NCBI GenBank assembly: GCA_023436145.1
Contig: JAEZKP010000104.1
Location: 28,633 to 92,632 of the forward strand
DNA length: 64,000 nucleotides
Source: Fibrobacterota bacterium
Lineage (GTDB): Bacteria > Fibrobacterota > Chitinivibrionia > Chitinivibrionales > Chitinispirillaceae
Reading direction: 5' to 3'
Shown here: positions 54,410 through 63,990 of the stretch, in pieces
Position numbering within the stretch: position 1 is the first letter of the stretch
How the letters are laid out: the number at the start of each line of letters is the position of its first letter
Program-made: the position numbers and the translations under genes
The notes under the pieces: model-generated
The model's input: only the letters and a program-made list of their open reading frames with translations
Told to the model about the DNA's origin: nothing
The model's database searches: none

Positions 54410-54787
54410 ATGGCTCTTTCCGATATAATTAAAGCTGCAATGGATCAGATCCAATCTATTTCCAAAACTGAGACTGTGATCGGCGAACCAATCCAGGCCG
54501 GGGATGTCGTTTTGATTCCTGTATCACGTGTTTCGATCGGGTTTGCAGCAGGTGGTGGTGATGGTGGAAAGAGTGAAAAAAGTGGTTCTGGAGCAGGAAC
54601 CGGGGGTGGGGTAAACATAAATCCTGTAGCATTCATTTCTGTGTGCGGTGAAAAAGTCCAGGTCCACTCAATCTCTGCTTCCGAGTCAATGTCGTTAAGC
54701 CAGCTAATGTCTGCAGCACCGGAGTTATTAAGCAAAATTACTAAATATTTCAAGAAAAAGGACGAAATGACTGCAGAGGAAAAGTAG
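54410..54787 (+). CDS. GerW/YtfJ family protein
   Basis: 125 residues, GAGAGGGAG before the ATG. Sequence order fits the GerW (spore YtfJ, PF09579) family: a short helix, TVIGEPIQAGDVVLIPVSRV, a glycine-rich loop (GGGDGGKSEKSGSGAGTGGG, exactly where the family has it), then VNINPVAFISVCGEKVQVHS. Homologues are spread beyond spore-formers, with no agreed function. It is divergent from the lamin-tail gene and followed after 37 bp by a beta-helix gene, probably in one operon. Confidence 0.88.
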   Translation: MALSDIIKAAMDQIQSISKTETVIGEPIQAGDVVLIPVSRVSIGFAAGGGDGGKSEKSGSGAGTGGGVNINPVAFISVCGEKVQVHSISASESMSLSQLMSAAPELLSKITKYFKKKDEMTAEEK

Positions 54788-54824
54788 TTCGTTCTTTACT
54801 ACTAATAAGGAGTGATCATACATC

Positions 54825-56303
54825 ATGTTAGATAAAAATAATCCTGAAATTTTGTGGGTTTCCCCTGACGCAGCAGAGGGACAGGGCACCTGGGAAAGCC
54901 CCTTTAATTCGATAAACGACGCTCTTCGAGTCGTCAAACCCGGTAACACCATTGTACTTAAAGCCGGGATATACAGGGATAACCAGACATTTGAAATTTC
55001 CGGGACACCGCAAAGACCAGTAAGAATAGTTCCCGACACCGACGCAGAGGTGGTAATCGAGGAAAGTTGCTGGTTTTTTTACGACACGAGTGATCTTATT
55101 CTATCTGATTTGACTTTTAAGAATGCACCTTTTGGAGCCATTTCAGTTATCGGCACCTGTAAACGAAACCGGTTTGATTCATTACAGTTTATAAATTGTG
55201 GAACGATGAATAAGGCCTCGTGTACGATGTATTTTGGCGGTTCTGGCGGAGAATTCAATGTAGTTGAGAATTGCCGGTTTGAACGGGAGAATCAATCGGC
55301 ACACCAGGCTCAGATACCAGATGAAGCCTGCATAGGGATAATGATTTCCGAGGGCGACATCGAGGAATCATCTCCCCTGATAGACCATATACTTCGCCGC
55401 AACCACTTTTCAAATTACGGTAATGCAATTCTTATAGGAACCCGGGACTCCACCACCAATCCATATGGGCATATCGTTGAGTACAATACAATAAGAAATT
55501 GTTCATCCGATGGGATTAAGATTAAATGCGGAGATATTCAGATTCGGGGAAATCTATTGGAGAATTGCCACAGTTGCTCCATCAGCATACAGGCAGGAGT
55601 GGGCAGTGTCATTGAAAACAACCGGATTACTGGCAGTAATACAGGAATAAGCATTAATGGATTAGGTCATAGCGTGTCCAATAACTGTATTATAAGATGC
55701 AAAGAGGAAGCTATCAGGGTATGTGGGAAATCAAATGGAGAGAAGACTGCAGCAGGTAATCTTCTGATAGAGAAAAATACCCTTATCGAATGTGGTACGC
55801 CTGACAACTTACACTCAGCATTCATCAGGATAGAACCCGGTACGACCAGTATCATTCAGAAAAATATTTTCCATGGAAAAGGATATCCATACCGGATCAG
55901 CACATCTGAACAGAATCAGAAAGTAAAAGCGAGTACTGAAAAACCCGGTAAAACCGAAGCAGTTATCGACAACAACCTCGGTTCAGGCGATTGCCAGATT
56001 CTAGAGGGGATTACGTTCGGGACAGTCAACTTCACCAAAAACGAGATTGACAGTTTTGAAAATGATTCCGGATACGGGGCCAGCGGCTGGATGCTCACTC
56101 CCCAGGGATTTGACATCAATGGTGATGAACACTGTGATGACATTGACTATATAGAAGCAAGTATACTGGAAGATGATGATGGAAATCTGGTTGTTCCTGG
56201 GGAAAACTTCAATGATAACATTTTCAGTAGATATTATTCAGAAGTGCTGGATCTTCAGAACTTTAATCTTGAAGAATACGAAAGTAACACTCCGGAAATC
56301 TAA
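54825..56303 (+). CDS. Cytoplasmic right-handed beta-helix protein
   Basis: 492 residues with no signal peptide. The opening (WVSPDAAEGQGTWESPF, then DALRVVKPGNTIVLKAGIYR) is the N-cap of parallel beta-helix proteins (DUF1565/chondroitinase-B-like). From about residue 90 to 370 there are PbH1-like coils rich in N and I: NRFDSLQFINCG, NVVENCRFER, HIVEYNTIRNCSSDGIKI, QIRGNLLENCHSCSISIQ, VIENNRITGSNTGISINGLG. The last 100 residues are acidic. Lyases of this fold act on polysaccharides, but no catalytic residues can be named, and the lack of a signal peptide argues against an extracellular enzyme. Downstream partner of the GerW-like gene. Confidence 0.7.
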   Translation: MLDKNNPEILWVSPDAAEGQGTWESPFNSINDALRVVKPGNTIVLKAGIYRDNQTFEISGTPQRPVRIVPDTDAEVVIEESCWFFYDTSDLILSDLTFKNAPFGAISVIGTCKRNRFDSLQFINCGTMNKASCTMYFGGSGGEFNVVENCRFERENQSAHQAQIPDEACIGIMISEGDIEESSPLIDHILRRNHFSNYGNAILIGTRDSTTNPYGHIVEYNTIRNCSSDGIKIKCGDIQIRGNLLENCHSCSISIQAGVGSVIENNRITGSNTGISINGLGHSVSNNCIIRCKEEAIRVCGKSNGEKTAAGNLLIEKNTLIECGTPDNLHSAFIRIEPGTTSIIQKNIFHGKGYPYRISTSEQNQKVKASTEKPGKTEAVIDNNLGSGDCQILEGITFGTVNFTKNEIDSFENDSGYGASGWMLTPQGFDINGDEHCDDIDYIEASILEDDDGNLVVPGENFNDNIFSRYYSEVLDLQNFNLEEYESNTPEI

Positions 56304-56450
56304 AAAATTGCAACAGTGGGTTGTTTTTAATTAGTTCCTGCACAAAATGCGCTAAGTCCGTAATGCCCGGGTTGATATCGGGCACCATCCTCAAGAATGC
56401 AGAAAAGGATGAAATCCTGTTCAATTTGTATTTTAAACAGAATTGATTGA

Positions 56451-57506
56451 CTAATTCACCTGTTCCCAGGATATCTGACTTACTTTCTTTTTCAGATTAT
56501 CGCAATATTTTTCTAAATTGGAAAGTACCTGTGAACTGTACCGGATAAGTGCTGATCCGGTCCCAAAAGTTGACACCTCTCCCTCACACAGGGTAACTAC
56601 GGCACCCAGAACCAAAGCATTTCCATTAATTTTAGCCATCTTATCGGTAATAATAAGGCCTTTAAACACTCCGGTGGCAACCTGTAATTCTGCTGTCTTG
56701 TACTGATTATGCACAATTAGAATCCCGCTGGAATTGTTAAAATGCACTGGCCCTACATAGTTTTCGGTCAAATAGACCAAACCATGGAAAGGTGTATTTA
56801 AAGTGGAACATTTATATTCATCCAGTGTCCCTGCGGGCAGACCAAGAAAAGCTTCCGGCGAAACAAAAAATTCTTCAACAGGGGCATTTTCCTGACTGAC
56901 AGCTGCACGTATGGATTCGAAGGTATGTTTTGAACTGGGCATGATTCCATTGCCTCCCACAGATGCACTTCCCTCCAAAAACAGCAGGTTGCATGTGCTG
57001 ACTCCCAGAGTACCGGGACCAGTCATTATATTGGAAGTGTCATAATCCCTGCCATCTATTTCAATATTGCCTTTTACAGTGATCTGACTTCTGGCTGTCA
57101 AAGCACCTCTTACCGGAGGGAACGGTATAGAAATCTGAGGCGATAATCTGGCTACAGACTTTATCATAGTGATTTTATTCTGATAAGCAGCGGAACTGTT
57201 TACCCAGATGGTATCTATAGAGCTGTTTGAACTGCATGAAACCGAAAACTTACCATTCTCAAACTGTCTATCTGAACAGTAAATAGTTCTGATATTTTTT
57301 ACTGGTTTGAATGCTCCCCCGCGGACCTGTCCGTAGAGATGTTCTTTTCCTGCCTCGGCAATATTTACCAGGTTTGATCTGGATTTTCTGAGCTGACTTT
57401 TACTGGTACTGTCTTTGGAAGAAAGCATAAAGCTCGCGATTATCAGGTTCAAAATTACCGCAATAACCAGAACAGATACCACCGCGTTTCCTTTACATTT
57501 GTTCAT
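56451..57506 (-). CDS. PilX-like type IV pilus assembly / pseudopilin-like protein
   Basis: 351 residues from the ATG at 57506 (GGAGATAAA upstream). N-terminus: MNKCKGNAVVSVLVIAVILN then hydrophobic residues, a single membrane helix followed by a long periplasmic part, as in PilX/GspK-like minor components. The canonical prepilin cleavage motif (G followed by Phe/Met and Glu at +5) is not present, so processing is doubtful. Central segments (LTARSQITVKGNIEIDG; GTGSALIRYSSQVLSNLEKY) are beta-rich. It follows the PilW-like gene by 19 bp, in the usual V-W-X order, and is the least certain of the three. Confidence 0.6.
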   Translation of the reverse strand: MNKCKGNAVVSVLVIAVILNLIIASFMLSSKDSTSKSQLRKSRSNLVNIAEAGKEHLYGQVRGGAFKPVKNIRTIYCSDRQFENGKFSVSCSSNSSIDTIWVNSSAAYQNKITMIKSVARLSPQISIPFPPVRGALTARSQITVKGNIEIDGRDYDTSNIMTGPGTLGVSTCNLLFLEGSASVGGNGIMPSSKHTFESIRAAVSQENAPVEEFFVSPEAFLGLPAGTLDEYKCSTLNTPFHGLVYLTENYVGPVHFNNSSGILIVHNQYKTAELQVATGVFKGLIITDKMAKINGNALVLGAVVTLCEGEVSTFGTGSALIRYSSQVLSNLEKYCDNLKKKVSQISWEQVN

Positions 57507-57525
57507 TTTATCTCCGGCAATCAAC

Positions 57526-58293
57526 TTAATTGACATTTCTAATATTGACTTCAGTGCTTTCAGCCAGAAAAACAAGATCATTCCCCTGTCCGATATATCC
57601 ACCGATAACTGCACTGATAACCTGTGCTGCAGTTCCCGAACTCAGAGATGTTCCTTTATTATCTTTTGGAATAACTGCCAGGGAATCGATAATCATACTG
57701 ATCCCAGATTCTTTACTGTTAAATTTTCTGTACAGAACCCTCTCATCCGCGGATTTTATGTAATAAGAGATTCTGTCTGCAGAGTAAACATTCGAAGCTG
57801 CAGAAAACGGCCCTGCATTTAACGGTGTAGTAAGGTGTATGGTATCAGGATTACTGGAAAGGCTCAAGGCTATTCTGCTGATTTCCCTGAAAATTATACT
57901 TCCTCCTTCCACACATACCCATTTGCCCCAGGCGGCATTTCCGGCTGACTCAACAAGAATTCTGGTATCAGAAAATGAAGCATTCTCAACGAGCCTTGTC
58001 CTTAGCTGGTTCTTATTTACAAACAGAGTCAATTCATCGCTGCTGGTGTCCGAGAGACGCAGATCGATACCATTTCCAGGAAGTCCCAGACCAGCCATAC
58101 GGATATCTTTTTCCATCATATCACAGACACTCATTAAATCCCGCTGAAGCAATGCCTTATCGTTTTCTCTTGATGCCGCTTTAGAAAAATTAAGATGCAC
58201 CTTATAAGCAGAAGAAACTACTACCGCACTCAAACTCACTGCGATAACCAGTTCCAACGCTGTTAGCCCGGATACACCAGATGCGAATTTCAT
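57526..58293 (-). CDS. PilW-like minor pilin
   Basis: 255 residues from the ATG at 58293. The N-terminus KFASGVSG|LTALELVIAVSLSAVVV is a type IV prepilin leader with cleavage after Gly and Glu at +5, then a membrane helix and a globular domain (DLMSVCDMMEKDIRMAGLGL, the PilW-type heptad with xRxAG). These minor pilins prime assembly of type IV pili or type II secretion pseudopili. The start is two bases from the stop of the upstream PilV-like gene. Confidence 0.85.
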   Translation of the reverse strand: MKFASGVSGLTALELVIAVSLSAVVVSSAYKVHLNFSKAASRENDKALLQRDLMSVCDMMEKDIRMAGLGLPGNGIDLRLSDTSSDELTLFVNKNQLRTRLVENASFSDTRILVESAGNAAWGKWVCVEGGSIIFREISRIALSLSSNPDTIHLTTPLNAGPFSAASNVYSADRISYYIKSADERVLYRKFNSKESGISMIIDSLAVIPKDNKGTSLSSGTAAQVISAVIGGYIGQGNDLVFLAESTEVNIRNVN

Positions 58294-58295
58294 AG

Positions 58296-58643
58296 TCAGG
58301 GTTTTGCAATTATGGTAGAAAGTTTTATTGAATGCTTTCCAGTGGAAAGAGGCCATATAACCGTGAGCTCAATTTTCTTCTGCACACTATCACCGGAAAC
58401 TGTCCAGCAGCGGATAAATTTGGATCTCACCATATCTGAATTACTCGAAATTGTGTGGTAATCGGCTCTTCGAAGTTCCTCCAACAGCTGATGTCCACAT
58501 GAGGTTGCTGCAGAAAGCTCTTTTGCAGAGACATTGGAATTAATCAGATTTACTACACAGGCATTAAGCCCAGTGACCAGCAAAGCCAGAATGATCATAG
58601 CAACAGTGACCTCAATAAGAGAGCTTCCATTCTGATTACCCAT
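58296..58643 (-). CDS. PilV-like minor pilin
   Basis: 115 residues. MGNQNG|SSLIEVTVAMIILALLVTG is a short prepilin leader with cleavage after Gly and Glu at +5 of the mature protein, followed by one hydrophobic helix. The globular part is small (ATSCGHQLLEELRRADYH). AGGAG-like AAGGAG lies ahead of the ATG. First gene of the three-gene minor-pilin operon, with no major pilin, ATPase or peptidase in the window. Confidence 0.85.
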   Translation of the reverse strand: MGNQNGSSLIEVTVAMIILALLVTGLNACVVNLINSNVSAKELSAATSCGHQLLEELRRADYHTISSNSDMVRSKFIRCWTVSGDSVQKKIELTVIWPLSTGKHSIKLSTIIAKP

Positions 58644-58794
58644 ACTGACTCCTTTGTAAGACCTATATTGATTATATGGAAAAATCCGACAGAAAAACGG
58701 AAATGAGATTTCCGCTTAATCGAATTAACAAGGAGTTGTCACAAACAGAAGAGGTACAGTTGATCTATATGATACTACATAATTATATTCTTAC

Positions 58795-58985
58795 AGTACT
58801 CATGGAAACGGAACACGGTGTGAATCCGTGACGGTCCCGCCGCTGTAACGGGTATCAGTCTTTTTTGGTGTAAATCCAGCCACTGCAGGAGAAAATACTA
58901 CGAACTCCTGTGGGAAGGTTTTAAGGCTGAGTCTTATCCCGCGAGTCAGAAGACGTCCTGAGCACCTGAATAGCAGAAATCTGAT
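58795..58985 (+). promoter_or_regulatory. Cobalamin riboswitch upstream of cobT
   Basis: The block has the conserved elements in order: GGAAACGGAACACGGTGTGA near 58803, ACGGTCCCGCCGCTGTAACG (B12-box-type core) at about 58831-58850, AGCCACTG near 58878, GGGAAGG near 58912, and GAGTCAGAAGAC at about 58943-58954. B12 binding normally shuts expression of the downstream gene. About 90 bases separate it from the cobT start. Confidence 0.93.
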
Positions 58986-59073
58986 GGAAAAGGGTTTCGG
59001 TAAATTTCATTTATGGAATTTGCCGGAGCCCTTTTTGTTTTTTAACACACACTTCAAAAAAGGAAATGATTAA

Positions 59074-60135
59074 ATGGATGTAAAATCGATTCAGGAGAAA
59101 ATAAAACCGGTTGCAAATGCGATTCTGACCAAAGCGATTCAGGCACGTCTTGACGATTTAACCAAGCCCCAGGGAAGTTTAGGAAGACTGGAGGAGTTTG
59201 TCATGCAGTATTGCCTGTGCCGGGGAGATGCTGGAGCAAACATCAATAAAATGGATCTCTTCACATTCGCTGCAGATCATGGGATTACAAATGAAGCTGT
59301 TGCCCCATTTCCCAGAGAAGTTACCCGCCAAATGGTTCTCAATATGTGCTCCGGAGGGGCAGCGGTAAGTGTACTGTGTAAAAATGCCGGTATAAATTAT
59401 CATGTAGTTGACATGGGAGTGGATGCAGACTTCGATGTCCACCCGCAACTGATACAATCCAAGGTCAGCCGTGGTACAGTCAGTTTCAGAAACAACTCCG
59501 CAATGACTGCCTCTCAGTGTTACCAGGCACTGGAGACCGGGATAAAACTCGCCAGTAGTTCCGATTGCGATCTGGCAGGTATCGGCGAGATGGGTATCGG
59601 TAATTCATCACCTGCCTCTGCTCTTTATTCTCTTCTCCTGGATATAGATCCGGACATGACGGTTGGAGCTGGTACAGGAGCTTCCGGGAAACTTCTTGAA
59701 AATAAAAAGAAGGTTATCCGTGAGTCGGTTCAATATCATAAAGAAAGATGGGATAGAAGTGCGATTGATGCACTCACACGGGTGGGCGGACTTGAAATCG
59801 CAGGAATGACCGGGTTTTGCCTGGGTTCTGCATTGAAAAGAGTTCCGGTGGCAGTGGATGGATTCATCGCCTCAGCCGCTGCTCTGGTTGCAATTAAAAT
59901 GGTGCCTGCTATTGGAGATTACCTTTTCTTCGCCCACTCATCGGCAGAGTCGTTTCACCACGGATTTCTGACCATGATAGGGATACGCCCGGTTTTAAGC
60001 CTTGACATGAGATTAGGTGAAGGCACAGGATCTGCCCTGGCTATGCAGATTATCCGTCAGGCACTAAACTGCTATCATCAGATGGCGACCTTCAGCTCGG
60101 CTGGAGTGAGCAAAGGTAGCGGAGTGGAGAAATGA
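59074..60135 (+). CDS. cobT: Nicotinate-nucleotide:dimethylbenzimidazole phosphoribosyltransferase
   Basis: Activates the lower-ligand base of cobalamin as alpha-ribazole phosphate. The 353-residue length is typical. Family blocks: DDLTKPQGSLGRLEEF near residue 30, FAADHGITNEAVAPFP, GEMGIGNSSPASALYSLL, GMTGFCLGSALKRVPV, and the catalytic glutamate in RLGEGTGSALAMQII. Under a cobalamin riboswitch. It faces cbiB, leaving only a few bases between the stop codons. Confidence 0.96.
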   Translation: MDVKSIQEKIKPVANAILTKAIQARLDDLTKPQGSLGRLEEFVMQYCLCRGDAGANINKMDLFTFAADHGITNEAVAPFPREVTRQMVLNMCSGGAAVSVLCKNAGINYHVVDMGVDADFDVHPQLIQSKVSRGTVSFRNNSAMTASQCYQALETGIKLASSSDCDLAGIGEMGIGNSSPASALYSLLLDIDPDMTVGAGTGASGKLLENKKKVIRESVQYHKERWDRSAIDALTRVGGLEIAGMTGFCLGSALKRVPVAVDGFIASAAALVAIKMVPAIGDYLFFAHSSAESFHHGFLTMIGIRPVLSLDMRLGEGTGSALAMQIIRQALNCYHQMATFSSAGVSKGSGVEK

Positions 60136-60139
60136 CATA

Positions 60140-61096
60140 TTATACATAACAGAAAGAGAATGCAAGCCGGACTGCAAAAATGGCAATTGCAAATAATACC
60201 ATTGATACATACATAAGCCTGCTGGCCGAGACTATGTGATGATGCTCCAGAGTCATGGTTGCATCACCAATTAACAGCCCATAATGTGCTTTACCTTTAT
60301 AATAGTTGAGACCACCAAGCTGCACCCCAAGCGCTCCGGCAAATGCTGCTTCAGAAATGCCGGAATTGGGGCTTTCATGTTTTGAGCCATCTCTTCGTAC
60401 AATTCTTGCTGCTCCAAATGCGTTCAGTCTCATAATCGCAGAGGCTAAAACAATGCATGGAGCAGTCAATCTTGCAGGTAACCAGTTTGCCAGATCATCT
60501 ATACGTGCAGATGCCCAGCCAAACTTTATATACCGAGGAGTCTTGTATCCAAATGTGGAATCCAGAGTACTAATTGCTTTGTAAACAATTGCACCTATTG
60601 GCCCAAACATCATGGCAAATAATAATGGTGCAGTTACTCCATCTACCAGATTCTCGGCAACCGATTCAACAGTTCCACGCACAATCTGTGGTTCATCGAG
60701 ATTTTCGGTATCCCGCCCTACCAGCATGCCAAGTGCAAGTCGGGCTCCGGGAAGATCCCCATTTTTAAGAGCATAAAACACTCTCATCGCATGTCGCTGG
60801 AGATCACGGGCTGCAAGAGTGGTGTAAATTATAACTATGGAAATAATATCATGTGCATACGGGTTGATCTGCTTTGCTGCAAATAGCAATAAAGCAGTCA
60901 GAATTGCACTTCCCCCTGTAATGACTGCAGCAGTAATGATACCCGCGAGGCGGGCATTGCTGAAAAATGCTCGCATAGGCTTTTCAAGCGCAATAGCAGA
61001 ACGCCCGATATACTTAACCGGATGTGGAAATCGTGGGGGATCACCAAGTATGAAATCCAACACAATTGCAGCTGCAACCTGATATTCTATATTCAT
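60140..61096 (-). CDS. cbiB: Adenosylcobinamide-phosphate synthase CbiB
   Basis: Joins aminopropanol phosphate (or the related amine) to adenosylcobyric acid. 318 residues, membrane protein with about five helices. Typical are ILDFILGDPPRFPHPVKYIG at the N-terminus, AARDLQRHAMRVFYAL, RGTVESVAENLVDGVTAPLL and VYKAISTLDSTFGYKT. Its start overlaps the stop of the upstream fused gene by one base (TGATG), so the two are translated together under the same riboswitch. Confidence 0.95.
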   Translation of the reverse strand: MNIEYQVAAAIVLDFILGDPPRFPHPVKYIGRSAIALEKPMRAFFSNARLAGIITAAVITGGSAILTALLLFAAKQINPYAHDIISIVIIYTTLAARDLQRHAMRVFYALKNGDLPGARLALGMLVGRDTENLDEPQIVRGTVESVAENLVDGVTAPLLFAMMFGPIGAIVYKAISTLDSTFGYKTPRYIKFGWASARIDDLANWLPARLTAPCIVLASAIMRLNAFGAARIVRRDGSKHESPNSGISEAAFAGALGVQLGGLNYYKGKAHYGLLIGDATMTLEHHHIVSASRLMYVSMVLFAIAIFAVRLAFSFCYV

Positions 61097-63714
61097 CAGA
61101 GTCCCATCAGTCGGTAAAGATTTTTTATATCAACAGCATCTCTGAAAATGTTAGCAAGCCGGTCAAGAGCTGGTTCGATATCATAAGTAGTTATAACTTT
61201 TCCCAAAGGCGGTAGCCCCCGTTTACTGCGTAACCGGTCCACAAACCACCTCCTAAATTCATCCCGATCGAATATTCCATGCAGATATGTGCCCCAAATG
61301 CGATGATCACTGGTGCCCACTCCTAGTGGTTCATTCATATCATTTACAAAGAGTATCTCGGTTTCATTAATGGTGGTAAGCCCATGATGAATCTCATACC
61401 CACCTACATGACATCCCGATATTTTGTGTACCCCATCGGTGATTTTTAGTATTTTATCCTGCCCCAATACTGTGCAGATATCCAGTAGTTCAAGACCTCT
61501 GTATTCACCACCTACCGATTCAATCCTGTAAGGGTCGGTAATCTCTTTTCCAAGCATCTGGAAACCACCACAAATACCGCAAATATCCATAGTGTTTCTA
61601 CCGGCCAGCATAACCAGCTTTGCAGCAATCTGACTATCACGAAGCCACTTTATATCTGCAGGCACATTTTTACTTCCCGGTATGATAACTGCATCGAGCT
61701 TATCCAGATCAGGATTATTACGCACAATACGCAATGAGACATCGGGTTCAAGACGCAGGGCATCGAAATCGGTGAAATTACTGATATGTGGCAGGTCTAT
61801 GATACCGATGGTGACGGGGCGTTCTTCCTGATCGATGCCTGAAGTTGCCAAACATTTGAATGTCACTGAGTCTTCTTCAGGAAGCCCCAGGTTGACAATA
61901 TAAGGGAGCACACCCAGAACCGGTTTACCGGTTTTTTTCAGCATATAGTTAATTGCAGGAGTCAATTGAGATGCATCACCGCGAAACCGGTTTATGATAA
62001 AACCTGCCATCAGCTCATGCTCCCATGGCTCAAAAGTTTCCATTGTGCCAATAAAGGAGGCAAACACACCCCCACGGTCGATATCACCTATCAGAAGCAC
62101 AGGAGATTGAGCATGGAAAGCCATTTTCATGTTAACGATATCTCGATGCTTAAGATTGACTTCTGCAGGACTGCCTGCACCTTCAAGTACAATTGCATCG
62201 AATTGTGAAGCCAGTGAATCATAATTTTTTTTTACAATATCAAAAGCAGAAGATTTGTATAGATTGTACTGAGATACATCCATGGAACAGAGTGCTTTGC
62301 CGTTGACAATGACCTGTGAACCACAGTTGCTGTCAGGTTTAAGCAGAATGGGATTCATCCGTACATCCGGTTGCAATCGACAAGCCTGAGCCTGTACCAC
62401 CTGAGCTCTCCCCATTTCACCACCATCAGCAGTCACAAATGAATTAAGTGACATATTCTGAGCTTTGAAAGGTGCCACACTGATTCCATCCTGCACCATC
62501 ACCCGGCACATTGCAGCAGCCAACACACTTTTTCCTGCGTTGGAAGAAGTCCCCTGAAACATAATGGCAGGTTTGCGTTTTTTCCGAATCACCCGGATTT
62601 TTTTACAGTTCAGTATTTCATCAAGATTTGATGCAAGAAGGCTATTATCGGCATCACTGCGAATGGCAATCCGTGTATATCTTTTATCAAGAGCATCGAA
62701 TGATCCGCATTGTCGAATAGCCATCCGCCTTTTTAACAATGCATTATTCAGTGTATAAGCATCCCAATCCGGTCTGTTAATCTGAAGTAGTGTAAAATTT
62801 GCACACGATTCAAATACCTGCAAACCTCCGATTGCATTCAAACGGCGATATTGACGATGACGGCTGGTCTGAATCATCTGGCGTATTCTGACAGCATAAT
62901 CCTTGTCACGCAGGCATTCAATTCCTGCAGCTTGAGCGAATACGTTTACTGACCATGCCGGAAGAACAGCCCGCAATGCTTTTATCACCGGTTCAGCCGC
63001 ATGAACAAATCCCAATCTAAGCCCAGGTATTGCATAGAATTTGGTCATCGATTTTAAAACAATGACATTCGGTAGCTCTTCTGAAATAAGACTGACATAA
63101 CCATTCACAAAATCCGCAAATGACTCGTCAACGACAAAACTGGTTAAAGGTGCAGCTCTGGCTGCTCTTATTATGGCAGACCGGTCAACCAGACGGCCGG
63201 TTGGATTGTTAGGCTGACCGAAAATAACAGCTTCACCACCACTCAAGCTTTTAGCCAGAGCTTCGATATCAAACAAAAAATCATTTGCAGCACTCAGAAC
63301 TACTGGCTCTACTATTTTCCCCGCCAATCGGAAAGCTGCATTGTAATCACTGTAAGAAGGCACTGGGATTATAGCCCGGTAACAGTTCAGAATACGGGGT
63401 AATGCGTAGAGAAGTTCCGTTGAGCCATTCCCTGCCACAATATGTTCACATTTGCAGCCATGCACCATCGCAAAGGCACTGATTAAATCGTTGCATTCTC
63501 TGTCTGGATATTGGATTACCTGCTTGGCTGCAAGCTGAATTGTTGCCCGAAACCCCTCAGGAGGTCCGGCAGGGTTGATGCTTGCACTAAAATCTATAAT
63601 CTCCTCATCAGAGCATCCTGCCTTGCGTGCTAAATCGCGAATATGGCCACCATGGTGGATTAATGTGTCATTTATAGAAAAAATAGTGCCCGGTTGGTCG
63701 TTATATTCTGTCAT
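61096..63714 (-). CDS. Fused L-threonine-phosphate decarboxylase and cobyric acid synthase
   Basis: 872 residues in two parts. Residues 1 to about 370 are a fold-type-I PLP enzyme of the CobD/CobC class: FSASINPAGPP, FGQPNNPTGRL, VVDESFADF and the PLP lysine in SMTKFYAIPGLRLGF (about Lys225). This makes aminopropanol phosphate from threonine phosphate. Residues about 380-872 are CobQ/CbiP: ATPase motif MFQGTSSNAGKSVLAAAMCR (in two parts), QNMSLNS, GDIDRGGVF, and a class I glutaminase with Cys in ICGICGGFQMLG and His in WGTYLHGIFD. It amidates cobyrinic acid diamide to cobyric acid. Both products are used by the next enzyme, CbiB. Confidence 0.93.
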   Translation of the reverse strand: MTEYNDQPGTIFSINDTLIHHGGHIRDLARKAGCSDEEIIDFSASINPAGPPEGFRATIQLAAKQVIQYPDRECNDLISAFAMVHGCKCEHIVAGNGSTELLYALPRILNCYRAIIPVPSYSDYNAAFRLAGKIVEPVVLSAANDFLFDIEALAKSLSGGEAVIFGQPNNPTGRLVDRSAIIRAARAAPLTSFVVDESFADFVNGYVSLISEELPNVIVLKSMTKFYAIPGLRLGFVHAAEPVIKALRAVLPAWSVNVFAQAAGIECLRDKDYAVRIRQMIQTSRHRQYRRLNAIGGLQVFESCANFTLLQINRPDWDAYTLNNALLKRRMAIRQCGSFDALDKRYTRIAIRSDADNSLLASNLDEILNCKKIRVIRKKRKPAIMFQGTSSNAGKSVLAAAMCRVMVQDGISVAPFKAQNMSLNSFVTADGGEMGRAQVVQAQACRLQPDVRMNPILLKPDSNCGSQVIVNGKALCSMDVSQYNLYKSSAFDIVKKNYDSLASQFDAIVLEGAGSPAEVNLKHRDIVNMKMAFHAQSPVLLIGDIDRGGVFASFIGTMETFEPWEHELMAGFIINRFRGDASQLTPAINYMLKKTGKPVLGVLPYIVNLGLPEEDSVTFKCLATSGIDQEERPVTIGIIDLPHISNFTDFDALRLEPDVSLRIVRNNPDLDKLDAVIIPGSKNVPADIKWLRDSQIAAKLVMLAGRNTMDICGICGGFQMLGKEITDPYRIESVGGEYRGLELLDICTVLGQDKILKITDGVHKISGCHVGGYEIHHGLTTINETEILFVNDMNEPLGVGTSDHRIWGTYLHGIFDRDEFRRWFVDRLRSKRGLPPLGKVITTYDIEPALDRLANIFRDAVDIKNLYRLMGL

Positions 63715-63827
63715 GTTTGTATCCCGAAAAAGACCTCTATAGCATTGCGTGATTGGGATGGCCGTTTTTCATCCGGAATACACATCTTGCCAGACTCCTA
63801 TACCTTTACCACGGGCAGGAGTAGAAA

Positions 63828-63990
63828 TATTCGGGAAGGTCTTCTGACTCTCGGTTCATCCTGACAGCCGCTCCTTCCCATCCCGATTTGCATGGACAGT
63901 GGTTCATTGCGACATTAGTCCCCGAATACAGCGGCGGGTCCGTGACGGAGTTACACCGTCTTCCCTATTTTACGGCCATAGCGGCCACCC
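63828..63990 (-). promoter_or_regulatory. Cobalamin riboswitch upstream of the fused cob gene
   Basis: On the minus strand the elements appear in order: GGGAAGACGGTGTAACTCC, then GTCACGGACCCGCCGCTGTA (core) near 63945, ACCACTGTCCATGCAAATC-like pairing region, GGGATGGGAAGGAGCGG, and GAGTCAGAAGACCTTCCCG at about 63830-63850. About 115 bases separate it from the ATG of the fused gene. It ends close to the right edge, and a short outer stem may extend past it. Confidence 0.92.
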
